Positions 51,932 to 61,934 of a DNA stretch of 64,000 bases are shown here, in pieces. Under the pieces are notes generated by a model. That model was not told where the DNA came from and made no database searches. It saw only the letters and a program-made list of their open reading frames with translations. The translations under genes and the position numbers were made by a program. Source of the DNA: Clostridium ljungdahlii DSM 13528 (GTDB taxonomy: Bacteria > Bacillota > Clostridia > Clostridiales > Clostridiaceae); assembly GCF_000143685.1 (NCBI RefSeq), contig NC_014328.1, forward strand, positions 4,340,001 through 4,404,000, given 5' to 3'. Position 1 is the stretch's first letter, and every line of letters starts with the position of its first letter.

Positions 51932-53749
51932 TTAGTTCGCATTTTGAGACTTTATATTATATTCTTTAAGTTTTCTATATAATGTGGCTCTACTGATACC
52001 TAATGCTTTTGCAGCATCAGTCTTTCCTTCTTTTGTATGTCCATATTTGGCTAATGCTTTCTTTATTTCTCTCTTTTCCAAATCTTTAATAGTCATGACT
52101 TCTTCATTTTCCAGTACATGTTCATTTAATTTATTTACCTCAGTAGCTTTTTTTGAATTTTTTATATTTTCATTACCATTGACTTGTATTTTCCCTTTGA
52201 CATCATTAAAAGATATTATTTCATTTGAACTAATGCAGCACAAATATTCAATAGTGTTTTCAAGTTCTCTAACGTTGCCCTTCCATTCATAATTGATTAA
52301 CGCTGTCATTGCTTCATCTTCTATCTTCTTTTCAGTAATTTGCAGTTTATCACAGTACTTAGCAATAAAGTGATTAACCAAAAGAGGTATGTCATCTTTT
52401 CTTTCTCTTAAAGGTGGAATAGTTATTTCAAAAACATTTAGTCTGTAATATAAATCTTCCCTAAACTCCTTATTCTCTATCATCTTTTTTAGATTTTTAT
52501 TTGTTGCTGAAATTACTCTTGCTTTTATTGGGATTGCTCTTATTCCTCCTATTCTTTCTACTACCTGTTCTTGCAAAACTCTTAGCAGCTTAGCTTGAAG
52601 ATGAAGAGGCATATCCCCTATTTCATCAAGAAAAATCGTTCCTCCATTTGCAAGTTCAAATTTCCCTGGTTTTCCTGACTGCTTAGCGCCTGTGAAAGCA
52701 CCTTCCTCATATCCGAATAATTCCGATTCAAGTAATGCTTCAGGAATTGCAGCACAATTTATAGCTATAAATTGTGATCTATTTTCCCCAATATTGTAAT
52801 GTATAGCTCTAGCAAATAGCTCTTTTCCAGTACCGCTTTCTCCTAATATTAATACATTTGAGTCAAAACCAGCTATTTTCTTTCCAAGATTGACAGATTC
52901 GCAAAATGCTTGAGATTGACCTATCATATCATCAAATTTAAATATTCTCTGTTCATGGATTCTTCTATAGATTGCAGTTTCAATATTTTTAGGCTCCATC
53001 AAAAGAATAATTTTGCCATTAACCGCATTATTAGCCTCTATTTGGCTTATTGAGCACAATAGGATTTCTTTCCTATTCTTAAGTTTAATTTCGTTTAACT
53101 TTGTGGTCTTTTGCTTTTCATTTGTGTATTTCATATCAAATTTTTCAAAAACATCTTTAACATTTTGTCCTATCAGAGTTTTTTTTGACACTTTTACTAA
53201 TTTAAATATAGAATCACTGCAGTTCACAATATTACCATCAACGTCTGTAATTAATATACCATCATTAATAGATGAGAAGATTGCATTTAATTGACTATTA
53301 TTAAGTTCTAATCTTCTTACAATCTCATATTCCTTAATCTTAGAAGCCAATAATTCGGCTATATTTCTAACAAACTTAATTAAAGACTCTCTCTTACTAA
53401 TAAAAGTTTCTAACTGCTTCTCTGTAATAAAAGTTAGCCCTATACCACCCAACAAATTTTTTTCATCCATTATCGGTACGCCAATATTCACTTTTTCTTT
53501 ACATATATTCTTCTCAGGGCATTCAGCGCATACTTCACTTTTGGAGGTCTCTTGTACAAATTCTTTTCCTGTTCTAATCATTTCAGATAAATGATAGTAT
53601 GATGGTATTTTTGTTCTAGCTCTACTTTTGTATTTACCAGCGGCCGCAATTCTAATTAATTCTCTGTTTACAATAACAGTATCAACTTCCAAAGCATTAG
53701 ATATTGCTTCTGCGCACTGTTGGGCAAATTCATAAAAATCATTCACCAA
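51932..53749 (-). CDS. Sigma-54-dependent transcriptional activator with PAS domain
   Basis: 605 residues. The N-terminal ~160 contain four cysteines in CAECPEKNIC (about 74-86) and a GAF-like fold, possibly a metal or redox site. A PAS domain spans ~165-265 (INDGILITDVDGNIVNCSDS). The AAA+ domain (about 280-510) has GESGTGKELFARAIH (Walker A), ESELFGYEEGAFTGAKQSG (with the sigma-54 contact GAFTGA), FLDEIGDM (Walker B) and an arginine finger region. The C-terminus is a Fis-type helix-turn-helix. It probably drives the ridA/lyase/nhaC genes through the -24/-12 site. Confidence 0.92.
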   Translation of the reverse strand: MVNDFYEFAQQCAEAISNALEVDTVIVNRELIRIAAAGKYKSRARTKIPSYYHLSEMIRTGKEFVQETSKSEVCAECPEKNICKEKVNIGVPIMDEKNLLGGIGLTFITEKQLETFISKRESLIKFVRNIAELLASKIKEYEIVRRLELNNSQLNAIFSSINDGILITDVDGNIVNCSDSIFKLVKVSKKTLIGQNVKDVFEKFDMKYTNEKQKTTKLNEIKLKNRKEILLCSISQIEANNAVNGKIILLMEPKNIETAIYRRIHEQRIFKFDDMIGQSQAFCESVNLGKKIAGFDSNVLILGESGTGKELFARAIHYNIGENRSQFIAINCAAIPEALLESELFGYEEGAFTGAKQSGKPGKFELANGGTIFLDEIGDMPLHLQAKLLRVLQEQVVERIGGIRAIPIKARVISATNKNLKKMIENKEFREDLYYRLNVFEITIPPLRERKDDIPLLVNHFIAKYCDKLQITEKKIEDEAMTALINYEWKGNVRELENTIEYLCCISSNEIISFNDVKGKIQVNGNENIKNSKKATEVNKLNEHVLENEEVMTIKDLEKREIKKALAKYGHTKEGKTDAAKALGISRATLYRKLKEYNIKSQNAN

Positions 53750-53947
53750 ACTATTTCACCTCAATCAAAATTCAATTTTCGATGTTTGTAAAAACGCATA
53801 CTCTTACAAATATAGGATCTTTGTTACAAGAACAAATTATTTCTCACAGCTTATGTTAGCATTTAATTGTAAAAAAATACTTAAGCACTCCACTAAAAAA
53901 GGATTTACATCTCTATGATATCATACAAACAGCTTTCATTTACAAAT

Positions 53948-54046
53948 ATTTTGTCAATAACTATGGAGACTTATTCGCATGTTACCAATAAATTAAAACA
54001 GGATAGTGTGGATAGATTTAAAGTAATCATTTCTTCTACAAAATAA
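53948..54046 (+). pseudogene. C-terminal fragment of a phage-type tyrosine recombinase
   Basis: The frame LSITMETYSHVTNKLKQDSV ends ISSTK then stop. It matches the last helix of lambda-type integrases, including the nucleophile tyrosine in T-x-x-TYSHV. Only ~30 codons remain. It is a relic of an integrated element in the 975-base gap before glmS; apart from this and the hairpins at 54320 and 54536, that gap shows nothing. Confidence 0.65.
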
Positions 54047-54319
54047 ACTTCCGCCGTAAATACTCCTTATAAATTTAGCACAAATTATCGTCATCATTTA
54101 CTACATTGTTGACACTTTTCTATCAGGCTATTTAGTATATTTTCATTTGCTTTTGGATATTATCTTTCCAAAGTGACTCTAAAATTGTCATTTTAATAAA
54201 ACCTGTTTGTGAATAATAATTTACCTTTGCGAATTAACTTATGAGTAGATTATATCATTTTATACAATATCTTGTATCTATTGATTTTCAAAAAATTCAT
54301 GATTTCACCATATAAAATA

Positions 54320-54358
54320 AGAACTTGATATACTTAATTCTTGAGTATATCAAGTTCT
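54320..54358 (-). terminator. Long hairpin in the gap downstream of glmS
   Basis: GAACTTGATATACT (54321-54334) pairs perfectly with AGTATATCAAGTTC (54344-54357), T-rich on the reverse-strand 3' side. Similar in sequence to the hairpin at 54536. Confidence 0.5.
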
Positions 54359-54535
54359 ATATTTAAATATTCTCTATACTAACTATAAATAATACTTAAT
54401 TTAAAATTTTTAAATATCATCAACACTATTATTGTTAAACATTTAGCACTATTTTAGTTTCCAACTTTATTTATAGTTCCCGATATTATTTATAGTTTCA
54501 AACATTTTTTATACAAAACACCCCTATAGAGTAAA

Positions 54536-54571
54536 AACTCAATATACTTAACTTTCTAAGTATATTGAGTT
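54536..54571 (-). terminator. Probable glmS terminator hairpin
   Basis: AACTCAATATACTTA pairs perfectly with TAAGTATATTGAGTT over a six-base loop; the reverse strand continues TTTTAC. About 150 bases after the glmS stop. Confidence 0.6.
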
Positions 54572-54724
54572 CTACATCCTAATGTTCCATATTTAATATT
54601 TTAATGACATTATATCTAGTTTAAAACTTTTTTAGAAAATCTATTCTTGATCAGTTTAAGACTTTTTTAATCAATACATAACTTTTTTAGACAACTACAA
54701 AATATCTTTTCACTACCTAATTAT

Positions 54725-56551
54725 CTATTCTACCGTAACTGACTTGGCCAAGTTCCTAGGCTTATCCACATCGCAGCCTTTCTTTATAGAAATATAATAT
54801 GCTAAAAGCTGCAGAGGAATTACGGAAAGTACTGGTGCAAATATATCATTTACCTTTGGAAGATATATTATAGAATCAACTGCTTTGCTAACTTCGTCAC
54901 TGCCTTCAAAAGCAAAAGCCAATACGTTAGCTCCCCTTGTAGTTACTTCCTTAATATTACTTATCATCTTCTCAACTAAATATCCTTGAGTAGCTCCTAC
55001 AATTACTACAGTTCCATCCTCAATAAGAGCTATAGGTCCATGCTTTAATTCTCCACCAGCATAAGCTTCAGAATGAATATAAGATATTTCTTTAAGCTTT
55101 AAAGAACCTTCTAATGCAACGGCATAATCCAATCCTCTTCCAAGGAAAAATACGTCCTGCTCTTTATAAATCTTTTCTGCGGCTTCCTGTATAATGTCCT
55201 TATTTGAAAGAACTTTTTCTGCCTTAATAGGAAGTGTAAGCATCTCATTTTTTAGTTCTTCCATCTTTTCTTCACTTATAGTTCCCTTGCTTTGCGCAAA
55301 GAACAATGCAATTATATACATTGCAATAAGCTGAGTTACATAAGCTTTTGTGGATGCAACTGCTATTTCAGGTCCAGCCCAAGTGTAAAGCACGTCATCT
55401 GCTTCTCTGGATACAGAACTTCCCACTACATTTGTTACAGCTATTACTCTAGCACCTTGTGCTTTTGCTTCTCTCAAAGCTGCTAAAGTATCTGCTGTTT
55501 CTCCAGACTGGCTTATAATTATCATAAGTGTTTTTTCGTCTATTATAGGATTCCTATATCTAAACTCTGAAGCAATATCTACTTCTACAGGCATTCTAAC
55601 CAATTTTTCTATTACATATTTTCCAACTATTCCTGCATGGTAAGCAGTTCCACAAGCTACTATATATATTTTATTTATATTTTTAATTTGCTCTTTAGTT
55701 ATCTTTATATCATCTAACGTTATAGGCTTTCCCGGCATAATTCTTGATGTCATTGTATCTTTAATTGCCTTTGGCTGTTCGTGTATTTCCTTCATCATGA
55801 AATGGTCAAATCCACCCTTTTCAGCTGCATTTGCGCTCCATGTAACGTGGTATACATCCCTCTTTATTTCTTTTTTATCTTCTGATAAAAGTTTTACACC
55901 ATCTTTAGTTATGACAACAAATTCATTGTCATTTAAAAGGTATATATCTCTAGTATGATTTAATACAGCAGGTATATCTGATGCTATATAATACTCATCT
56001 TTTCCAAGTCCTACTATAAGAGGGCTGTCCTTTCTTACTGCTACTAATTTTCCAGGTTCTTTTGAGCAGATAACTCCTACAGCATAACTTCCCTTTATCT
56101 TAGATATTGCACGCATAACTGCTTCAACTATATCCCCTTTGTAAAAATATTCTATGAGCTGTGGAATAACTTCAGTATCAGTTTCAGATACAAATTTGTA
56201 TCCCTTTGAAGTGAGCCATTCTCTAAGTTGTACATAATTTTCTATTATACCATTGTGAACTACGCTTATAGTTCCATCCTGGCTGTTATGGGGATGAGCA
56301 TTTAGATCAGATGGTTTTCCATGAGTTGCCCACCTTGTGTGACCTATACCTACTATTCCTTTTAGAGGATGTTCTGACAATTTATTTTCAAGGTTTTTAA
56401 GCCTTCCTTTACATTTTACTACATTGATATGATCATTATCTATTATGGCAACACCTGCAGAGTCATAACCTCTGTACTCAAGTTTGCTCAATCCTTCAAC
56501 CAAAATAGATGATGCTTGTTTCTTTCCAACAAATCCAACAATTCCGCACAT
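54725..56551 (-). CDS. glmS: Glutamine-fructose-6-phosphate aminotransferase (isomerising)
   Basis: 608 residues from the ATG at 56551, so that after Met removal the N-terminal Cys (CGIVGFVG) is the glutaminase nucleophile. Glutaminase domain 1-~240 (KLEYRGYDSAG, GHTRWATHG, HPHNSQDGTISVVHNGIIEN). Two SIS domains (about 285-590) hold ACGTAYHAG, SQSGETADT and the C-terminal PRNLAKSVTVE. It makes glucosamine-6-phosphate, the entry to UDP-GlcNAc for peptidoglycan. Its mRNA carries a glmS ribozyme and it is separated from glmM by one small gene. Confidence 0.97.
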   Translation of the reverse strand: MCGIVGFVGKKQASSILVEGLSKLEYRGYDSAGVAIIDNDHINVVKCKGRLKNLENKLSEHPLKGIVGIGHTRWATHGKPSDLNAHPHNSQDGTISVVHNGIIENYVQLREWLTSKGYKFVSETDTEVIPQLIEYFYKGDIVEAVMRAISKIKGSYAVGVICSKEPGKLVAVRKDSPLIVGLGKDEYYIASDIPAVLNHTRDIYLLNDNEFVVITKDGVKLLSEDKKEIKRDVYHVTWSANAAEKGGFDHFMMKEIHEQPKAIKDTMTSRIMPGKPITLDDIKITKEQIKNINKIYIVACGTAYHAGIVGKYVIEKLVRMPVEVDIASEFRYRNPIIDEKTLMIIISQSGETADTLAALREAKAQGARVIAVTNVVGSSVSREADDVLYTWAGPEIAVASTKAYVTQLIAMYIIALFFAQSKGTISEEKMEELKNEMLTLPIKAEKVLSNKDIIQEAAEKIYKEQDVFFLGRGLDYAVALEGSLKLKEISYIHSEAYAGGELKHGPIALIEDGTVVIVGATQGYLVEKMISNIKEVTTRGANVLAFAFEGSDEVSKAVDSIIYLPKVNDIFAPVLSVIPLQLLAYYISIKKGCDVDKPRNLAKSVTVE

Positions 56552-56727
56552 AATCAATTCTTCCTTTCACATTTTAATATAATAAATTATAATCTACCTA
56601 TAAAACACTGCAACTTTATTGATAAAAAATTTCATAAGCAAATAAAACCTGCATTGTTATTAAAATTTTACAGGTAAATATATTTTTGGAATCATATATT
56701 TTGATTCCTATTAAAGGTTTTAACACC

Positions 56728-56873
56728 AAACTGATGTTGTATCAGAAATCACTTCCTGGTTTTATCAGTTGTTAACGGTAGTGCGATACCGTGGGGCACC
56801 CGCCGAAGATTCGATACTCCCCATCCTCGTCAGCTCAAAGTGTTGTTTAAGTTAAGCCTTGAGCTCTGGCGCT
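56728..56873 (-). ncRNA. glmS ribozyme (glucosamine-6-phosphate-activated self-cleaving RNA)
   Basis: Read on the reverse strand: AGCGCCAGAGCTCAAGGC starts at 56873 with the cleavage site between A (56873) and G (56872). TTTGAGCTGACGAGGATGGGG and TATCGAATCTTCGGCGGGTG follow, the conserved core with its pseudoknot, then CCCCACGGTATCGCACTACCG and the P4 hairpin. This is the classical order of a glmS ribozyme. When GlcN6P is high it cuts its own mRNA, which is then degraded, lowering GlmS. It lies about 180 bases before the glmS ATG. Confidence 0.95.
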
Positions 56874-56913
56874 TTATATTCACATTTTTCTTAAATTCAA
56901 CCACCTTCTTTTT

Positions 56914-56975
56914 AAAATATAACAGTATTAAAAACCTGTCAATCTATTATATTCTTTAATCTTATTTTATGTCAA
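56914..56975 (-). promoter_or_regulatory. Tandem promoters of glmS
   Basis: Distal: TTGACA (56975-56970), 18 bases, TATAAT (56951-56946). Proximal: TTGACA (56942-56937), 17 bases, TATTTT (56919-56914). Both would start transcripts just upstream of the ribozyme. Confidence 0.72.
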
Positions 56976-57069
56976 CTAGATAGCTAAAATTAACTTTTTG
57001 TTCTTATTTTCATATTATGGAATTGAGATTGAAATGTGCTATATACCCTCAAAATTGCAAATATATAAT

Positions 57070-57109
57070 AAGCCGCCTTTAAATTTTACTTTAAAGGCGG
57101 CTTTTTTTA
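57070..57109. terminator. Terminator downstream of the DUF4177 gene
   Basis: AGCCGCCTTTAAA pairs perfectly with TTTAAAGGCGGCT; the T-run is on the forward-strand side, but its place just after the reverse-strand gene suggests it ends that transcript before the glmS promoters. Confidence 0.75.
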
Positions 57110-57301
57110 ACTGTGTTTTTTAAACACTATTAAATCATCTTCTAATTTATCTTGATTTCCAAGTGTAGCATAATGTCTTTGTAAAACTCCTGTAAGTTCC
57201 CAATCTTCCTTACCATACTTATTTAATTTTTCTTCTAAGTTTAAATTATCAGTTGAATTTAAAAAACGCTCCACTGTAAATATTCTATATTGCCACGACA
57301 T
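57107..57301 (-). CDS. DUF4177-like small protein
   Basis: 64 residues from the ATG at 57301, eight bases after GAGGAG. The pattern SWQYRIFTVERFL, EEKLNKYGKEDWELTGVLQ and a closing LIVFKK fits the small DUF4177 family (W-x-Y-K start, G-x-x-GWEL centre, FKR end). The function is unknown. It sits between glmM and glmS with its own terminator on each side. Confidence 0.75.
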   Translation of the reverse strand: MSWQYRIFTVERFLNSTDNLNLEEKLNKYGKEDWELTGVLQRHYATLGNQDKLEDDLIVFKKHS

Positions 57302-57387
57302 TGGACTCACTCCTCTAATAATTTATATCTCAATTATTAGAGTGTCCAATTTCTAATATATTTAAAACATTTAATTTTTACAAATAA

Positions 57388-57424
57388 GAAATGCACTGTT
57401 AAATTCAATTACAGTGCACTTTTA
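57388..57424 (-). terminator. Terminator of the cdaA-glmM operon
   Basis: TGCACTGT (57392-57399) pairs with ACAGTGCA (57411-57418), with extra A/T pairs. It is six bases after the glmM stop codon and T-rich on the reverse-strand side. Confidence 0.75.
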
Positions 57425-57429
57425 TATTT

Positions 57430-58779
57430 TTAATTCACTTTTGATTCAATAAGTTCAGCCAATTTATGCGCAATTTTATCTATTTCACTTTGATTTTGAC
57501 CTTCTAACATAACTCTTACTAATGGTTCCGTTCCCGAAGGTCTTATAAGCACTCTTCCACAACCATCTAATTTTTCTTCTATCTTCTTTATCTCAGATAT
57601 TATTTCTTCATCTTCTGCATATATATTCTTTTTATCATTTGGAACATTAGCATTTGCAAGTACTTGAGGTAAATTTTTCATCATAGAAGCACATTCAGAT
57701 AACTTCTTTCCAGTCTTTTTTACTATAGAAGCTATTTGCAGTGCTGTTACAAGCCCATCTCCTGTAGTATTGTAATCCAGCATAATTATATGACCTGACT
57801 GTTCCCCACCTAATTTATAGCCTTGTTTTTTCATTTCTTCAAGCACATACCTGTCTCCAACTTTAGTCTTTACAGTACTCATTTGCTCTTTTTTGAGTGC
57901 TATATCAAGTCCAAGATTACTCATTACAGTAACTACTACCACATTTTTATAAAGTTTTCCTTCATCTTTTAAATGTTTTCCTATTATAGCCATTATAAAA
58001 TCTCCATTTATGAGATTTCCCTTTTCATCCACTGCAAGACATCTATCTGCATCTCCATCAAAGGCAAGTCCTAAATCATAACCTTCTTTTACTACAGTTT
58101 GCATAAGTTCTTCAGGGTGAGTTGAACCACATTTTCTATTTATATTTATTCCATCAGGCTCATTATTTATAACTTTCACTTCAGCTCCCAATTCCTCAAA
58201 AGCCTTCACAGAAGTTACGTAGGATGCTCCATTTGCACAATCTAAAACTACCTTTAATCCTTTTAAATCTATATCTATAGTGGATTTTGTAAATTCTACA
58301 TAGTCTTTTAGTGCTTCTCCTGTTTCCACTACCTTTCTTCCAATTTCAGCTCCAATAGGCATAGATACATCTTTAAAATTACTTTCAATTACTTTCTGTA
58401 TCCTATCTTCTAATTCATCTGAGAGTTTATATCCCTCACTATTAAAAAATTTTATTCCATTATACTCTACAGGATTGTGTGAAGCAGATATAACTACCCC
58501 TGCATCCATTTTATATTTTCTAGTCAAATAAGCAACTGCTGGAGTTGGTATTACACCTACACAAACAGCTTCTGCTCCTACAGAAAGTATACCCGAAACC
58601 AGGGCACTTTCTAGCATATCTCCAGATATTCTTGTATCCATTCCAACTAATATCTTTGGTTTATGTGCCGTTTCTGTAAGCACATATGCTCCTGCCCGTC
58701 CTAATTTATATGCTAGTTCTGCAGTTAACTCCTTGTTTGCAATTCCTCTTACTCCATCAGTTCCAAACATTCTCTGCAT
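57430..58779 (-). CDS. glmM: Phosphoglucosamine mutase
   Basis: 449 residues. [12 protein letters not shown] opening, active serine S100 in [12 protein letters not shown], metal loop [10 protein letters not shown], sugar loop GGEQSGHII and phosphate-binding [15 protein letters not shown]. It converts glucosamine-6-phosphate to glucosamine-1-phosphate, the step after GlmS. Last gene of cdaA-cdaR-FAD protein-glmM, an order conserved in Firmicutes, where c-di-AMP synthase and GlmM are known to interact. Confidence 0.97.
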   Translation of the reverse strand: MQRMFGTDGVRGIANKELTAELAYKLGRAGAYVLTETAHKPKILVGMDTRISGDMLESALVSGILSVGAEAVCVGVIPTPAVAYLTRKYKMDAGVVISASHNPVEYNGIKFFNSEGYKLSDELEDRIQKVIESNFKDVSMPIGAEIGRKVVETGEALKDYVEFTKSTIDIDLKGLKVVLDCANGASYVTSVKAFEELGAEVKVINNEPDGININRKCGSTHPEELMQTVVKEGYDLGLAFDGDADRCLAVDEKGNLINGDFIMAIIGKHLKDEGKLYKNVVVVTVMSNLGLDIALKKEQMSTVKTKVGDRYVLEEMKKQGYKLGGEQSGHIIMLDYNTTGDGLVTALQIASIVKKTGKKLSECASMMKNLPQVLANANVPNDKKNIYAEDEEIISEIKKIEEKLDGCGRVLIRPSGTEPLVRVMLEGQNQSEIDKIAHKLAELIESKVN

Positions 58780-58919
58780 ATTATTAATACCTCTCTTATT
58801 AAAAGTTAATTTTTCTATAGGTTATCACACTAAATCTAAAATCTGTGCTCCTCTCTTACTTTGAAAATATTCATCTTTTATTATATTACATTAAAAATTT
58901 TTCCACAACGCAATTTTTA

Positions 58920-59026
58920 GCGATGTTTTGCTTTAGCAAAACAAGCTTAAAAATAAATTAGTTTTCTGACGTAGGGAGGAAAACTCACCTTCATTGTCCT
59001 CTGTCCTCTGTCAATTGTCCTCTGAA
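58920..59026. repeat. Short repeats in the glmM upstream gap
   Basis: A hairpin GTTTTGC-TTTA-GCAAAAC-like stem near 58925-58942 and three copies of TGTCCTCTG (about 58996-59024). They fill the 310-base gap between the FAD-protein gene and glmM. No gene is seen there. Confidence 0.5.
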
Positions 59027-59089
59027 AAATTATTTTGCAAAGTTTTCATATTAAGTCAAGTATATATGCAAAAGTTGAGTTAATTATAT

Positions 59090-60688
59090 TTATAAAAGTG
59101 GACTGTATTTTTGTATTATACTCTCTGCAGTTTTTAATCCATCTACTGCCGCTGATATTATACCTCCTGCAAAACCTGCACCTTCTCCACAAGGATATAA
59201 CCCTTCTAAAGATACACTCTCAAAGTTGCTGTTTCTCATCATTCTTATTGGAGATGAGGTTCTACTTTCAATGGCTGTCATTACACCATCCCCTTTAGAA
59301 AACCCTTTTATCTTTTTTTCGAAATCAATAAATCCTTCTTTTAATGCAGATGAAACAGCGGATGGCAAACACTTTCTAAGATCTCTAAATTCATATCCAG
59401 GTTTGTAAGTAGGTTTTACTTCTCCAACTTTATTTGAAACTGTATCATTTAAAAAATCTTTAATTAACTGTACTGGAGCAGCATAATTGCCTCCTCCTAA
59501 CTTATAGGCCAGGTTCTCATAATGCCTCTGAAATTCCATTCCTTTTAAAGGGGAATTTCCTTCAAAATCCTTTTCTCCTACAGTTACAACTACTGCAGAA
59601 TTTGCATTTTCAAAATCTCTTTTATAGTAACTCATTCCATTTGTTACAAGCCTATTTTCCTCTGAAGCTGCCGCAATTACTTCCCCTCCGGGGCACATGC
59701 AAAAACTGTAGACTCCTCTTCCCTCTTTACTATTATAAGCTAGCCTATAATCTGCAGTTTTTAATTTAGGATGGTCTGCAAATTTCCCATATTGATTTAC
59801 ATTTATCATATGCTGGGAATGTTCTACTCTAACTCCTATAGCAAATGCCTTAGGTTCTACCACAACATCTTTTTTTAATATCATTTCATAGGTATCTCTT
59901 GCACTATGTCCTATAGCTAATATTAAATTGTCACAGCCTATCTCATTTCCATTTACTAATACTGCCTTTAATTTTTTATGCTCTATTATTAAATTATCCA
60001 ACTTACTATCAAATAGTATATCTCCGCCCAGTTCAAGTATTCTATTTCTTATATTCTTTACGATTATTTTCAAATTATCCGTTCCCAAATGGGGCTTTCC
60101 ATTATAAATAATCTCTTCTGGAGCTCCATACTTTGCAAAAACTTTCAATATAAATTGGCATCTCTCATCTTTTATCCTGGTAGTTAATTTTCCATCTGAA
60201 AATGTCCCTGCTCCACCTTCTCCAAACTGTATATTGGATTCTAAATTTAACTTTCCACTTTTCCAGAATTCATCTACAGTTTTTGTTCTATCTTCAACTT
60301 TTTGTCCCCGTTCTATTATGATTGGCCTATAACCATTTTCCGCCAGCAAGAGACCTGCAAACATACCTGCAGGTCCCATGCCAACAACTATAGGTCGGTA
60401 TTTCATTTTTTTTGTACCTAAAACTAATTTTTCTTCTACTACCTCTTCTTCTATCTTTATATTCCCATCTCTAATTTTTGATACAATTTTTCTTTCTCCA
60501 TCACAGGTTAATTCAACAGAGTAGTTAAACCTTATATTGTTTTTCCTTCTGGCATCCAGAGATTCTCGAAGTATTTTAAACCTCTTAATATCCTTCTCAC
60601 TTATTTTAAGCTTTTTTGCAGCTTTATTTTTTAATTCATCTATACTTTCATCTATGTTTATGCTTAAATTATTTATTCTAATTGCCAT
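59090..60688 (-). CDS. FAD-dependent dehydrogenase-like protein of the cda-glm cluster
   Basis: 532 residues. A small N-terminal alpha/beta domain (about 1-95, INIDESIDELKNKAAKKL) precedes an FAD fold VVGMGPAGMFAGLLLAENG (about 101-119), with a GEGGAGTFSDGKL motif near 155 and a C-terminal CGEGAGFAGGIISAAVDGLK FAD contact. The family is conserved beside cdaAR-glmM in clostridia but has no proven reaction. It overlaps the cdaR 3' end by 11 bases, so it is translated as part of the operon. Confidence 0.85.
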   Translation of the reverse strand: MAIRINNLSINIDESIDELKNKAAKKLKISEKDIKRFKILRESLDARRKNNIRFNYSVELTCDGERKIVSKIRDGNIKIEEEVVEEKLVLGTKKMKYRPIVVGMGPAGMFAGLLLAENGYRPIIIERGQKVEDRTKTVDEFWKSGKLNLESNIQFGEGGAGTFSDGKLTTRIKDERCQFILKVFAKYGAPEEIIYNGKPHLGTDNLKIIVKNIRNRILELGGDILFDSKLDNLIIEHKKLKAVLVNGNEIGCDNLILAIGHSARDTYEMILKKDVVVEPKAFAIGVRVEHSQHMINVNQYGKFADHPKLKTADYRLAYNSKEGRGVYSFCMCPGGEVIAAASEENRLVTNGMSYYKRDFENANSAVVVTVGEKDFEGNSPLKGMEFQRHYENLAYKLGGGNYAAPVQLIKDFLNDTVSNKVGEVKPTYKPGYEFRDLRKCLPSAVSSALKEGFIDFEKKIKGFSKGDGVMTAIESRTSSPIRMMRNSNFESVSLEGLYPCGEGAGFAGGIISAAVDGLKTAESIIQKYSPLL

Positions 60689-61934
60689 TTTGTCCCTCCG
60701 ACGTTTTTTTCTTAATTTCTATGCTAATTTTTTGTGGGTCTTGTGATACTAAAGACACTCCCTGAGGCATAGATACAACTACATTTACCGTATGAGTGCC
60801 TTCTGATAAAGAACTTGCATCCACAAAACAACTTATATTATTTCCATTTAGACTATTTATATTATTAGTAGGTCCATTAAATACTGCAGATACACTGTTA
60901 CTGCCTAAGCTAGCCGTATACCCGGCATTTAAATTTCTAACCTGTATATTAAGATTCATTGTCTTTTGGCCACTTTTATCGGAAGAAGCCGCAGCCTCAT
61001 TATTTATATTTACCCTCAATTCTACCGTTCCTGCGTTATTAACTAATTTTACCCCTTTAGGTACTACTAACTTAACTTCTATACTACTTGAACTACCAAT
61101 TTTACTTAAATCAACTGGCTCTGTATCTAAACTACTTATACCCTTTATTACATTTTCATCCCCAGATACATCTACTTTATCTGGATTACTTACTATTGAA
61201 TTAGGAACTGATCCATTTCCTGTATTTCCTTGAATTTTTACGTTTATAGGTACAGTCTTTACTTTTCCTATTGGTACAGTAACTTTAATAGGAGAGGGAC
61301 TTATTGTAACATCCTTTACCACATTTCCAAATGAGTCCTGAGCCTGAAGTTTAACAGATGTATTTACATCACTTCCAGCATATTTTACATCACATGTGGC
61401 TGCAGCATACTTTACACTATTTACCGCATCTGCTGCTCCGCTTATTTCCACTTTATCTGTATTTAAGACAGGATCTAATGCATAGTATCCTTCTTTTGGT
61501 TTACCTACTACTCCTATTCTTACAGGCACACTTTTCTGTTTTAATTCATCAAGTTGTACCTTTATCCACAAATTTTCATTATTTAATATACTTATGTTAT
61601 CAGGGCTTTTCTTTACTTCTACAGGTATATTATTTTCCCCTTTTTTCATAACATAAGCATTTAAATCTGATTGTAATTTAAAATCTGATGGTTTTACTGA
61701 ATATACATTGGAAGCATTGCCCTTTATTAAAAGAGATATACTAGCGGATTGATTATCTATTTGTACAAGTTTCGATTGAGCAAGTGCATCTTTATTCACT
61801 ATAGTAACAGGTACCACAATCTTTCTTTCCCTCATAGGATCTTCTACGTTGAATATGTACAGCCATAGAATAAATGACGCTATTACACAGCATATTTTTA
61901 CTAGGATTTGGTTCCTTTTATTTTTTCTTTCCAC
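60678..61934 (-). CDS. cdaR: CdaR (YbbR-domain regulator of diadenylate cyclase)
   Basis: About 418 residues from the GTG at 61934 (AGAGGGTGAT just upstream, inside cdaA); an ATG at 61955 lies further back. One N-terminal membrane helix (about 10-30), then four YbbR repeats outside the membrane, recognisable by recurring I-x-V-P-V and G-x-P-x-x-Y patterns, and a basic C-terminus. CdaR modulates CdaA activity. The start overlaps cdaA by about 34 bases. Confidence 0.87.
   Translation of the reverse strand: MERKNKRNQILVKICCVIASFILWLYIFNVEDPMRERKIVVPVTIVNKDALAQSKLVQIDNQSASISLLIKGNASNVYSVKPSDFKLQSDLNAYVMKKGENNIPVEVKKSPDNISILNNENLWIKVQLDELKQKSVPVRIGVVGKPKEGYYALDPVLNTDKVEISGAADAVNSVKYAAATCDVKYAGSDVNTSVKLQAQDSFGNVVKDVTISPSPIKVTVPIGKVKTVPINVKIQGNTGNGSVPNSIVSNPDKVDVSGDENVIKGISSLDTEPVDLSKIGSSSSIEVKLVVPKGVKLVNNAGTVELRVNINNEAAASSDKSGQKTMNLNIQVRNLNAGYTASLGSNSVSAVFNGPTNNINSLNGNNISCFVDASSLSEGTHTVNVVVSMPQGVSLVSQDPQKISIEIKKKTSEGQNGN

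Larger units (their letters stand above)
51502..52174. repeat. Direct repeat, copy 2
   Basis: Partner of 49301-49974. It contains the broken ridA, the hairpin (51811-51853) with a weaker -24/-12 match (TTGGTATAGATATTGCTC) and the 3' end of the intact activator gene. The alanine racemase gene lies between the copies, so recombination would delete it. Confidence 0.88.
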
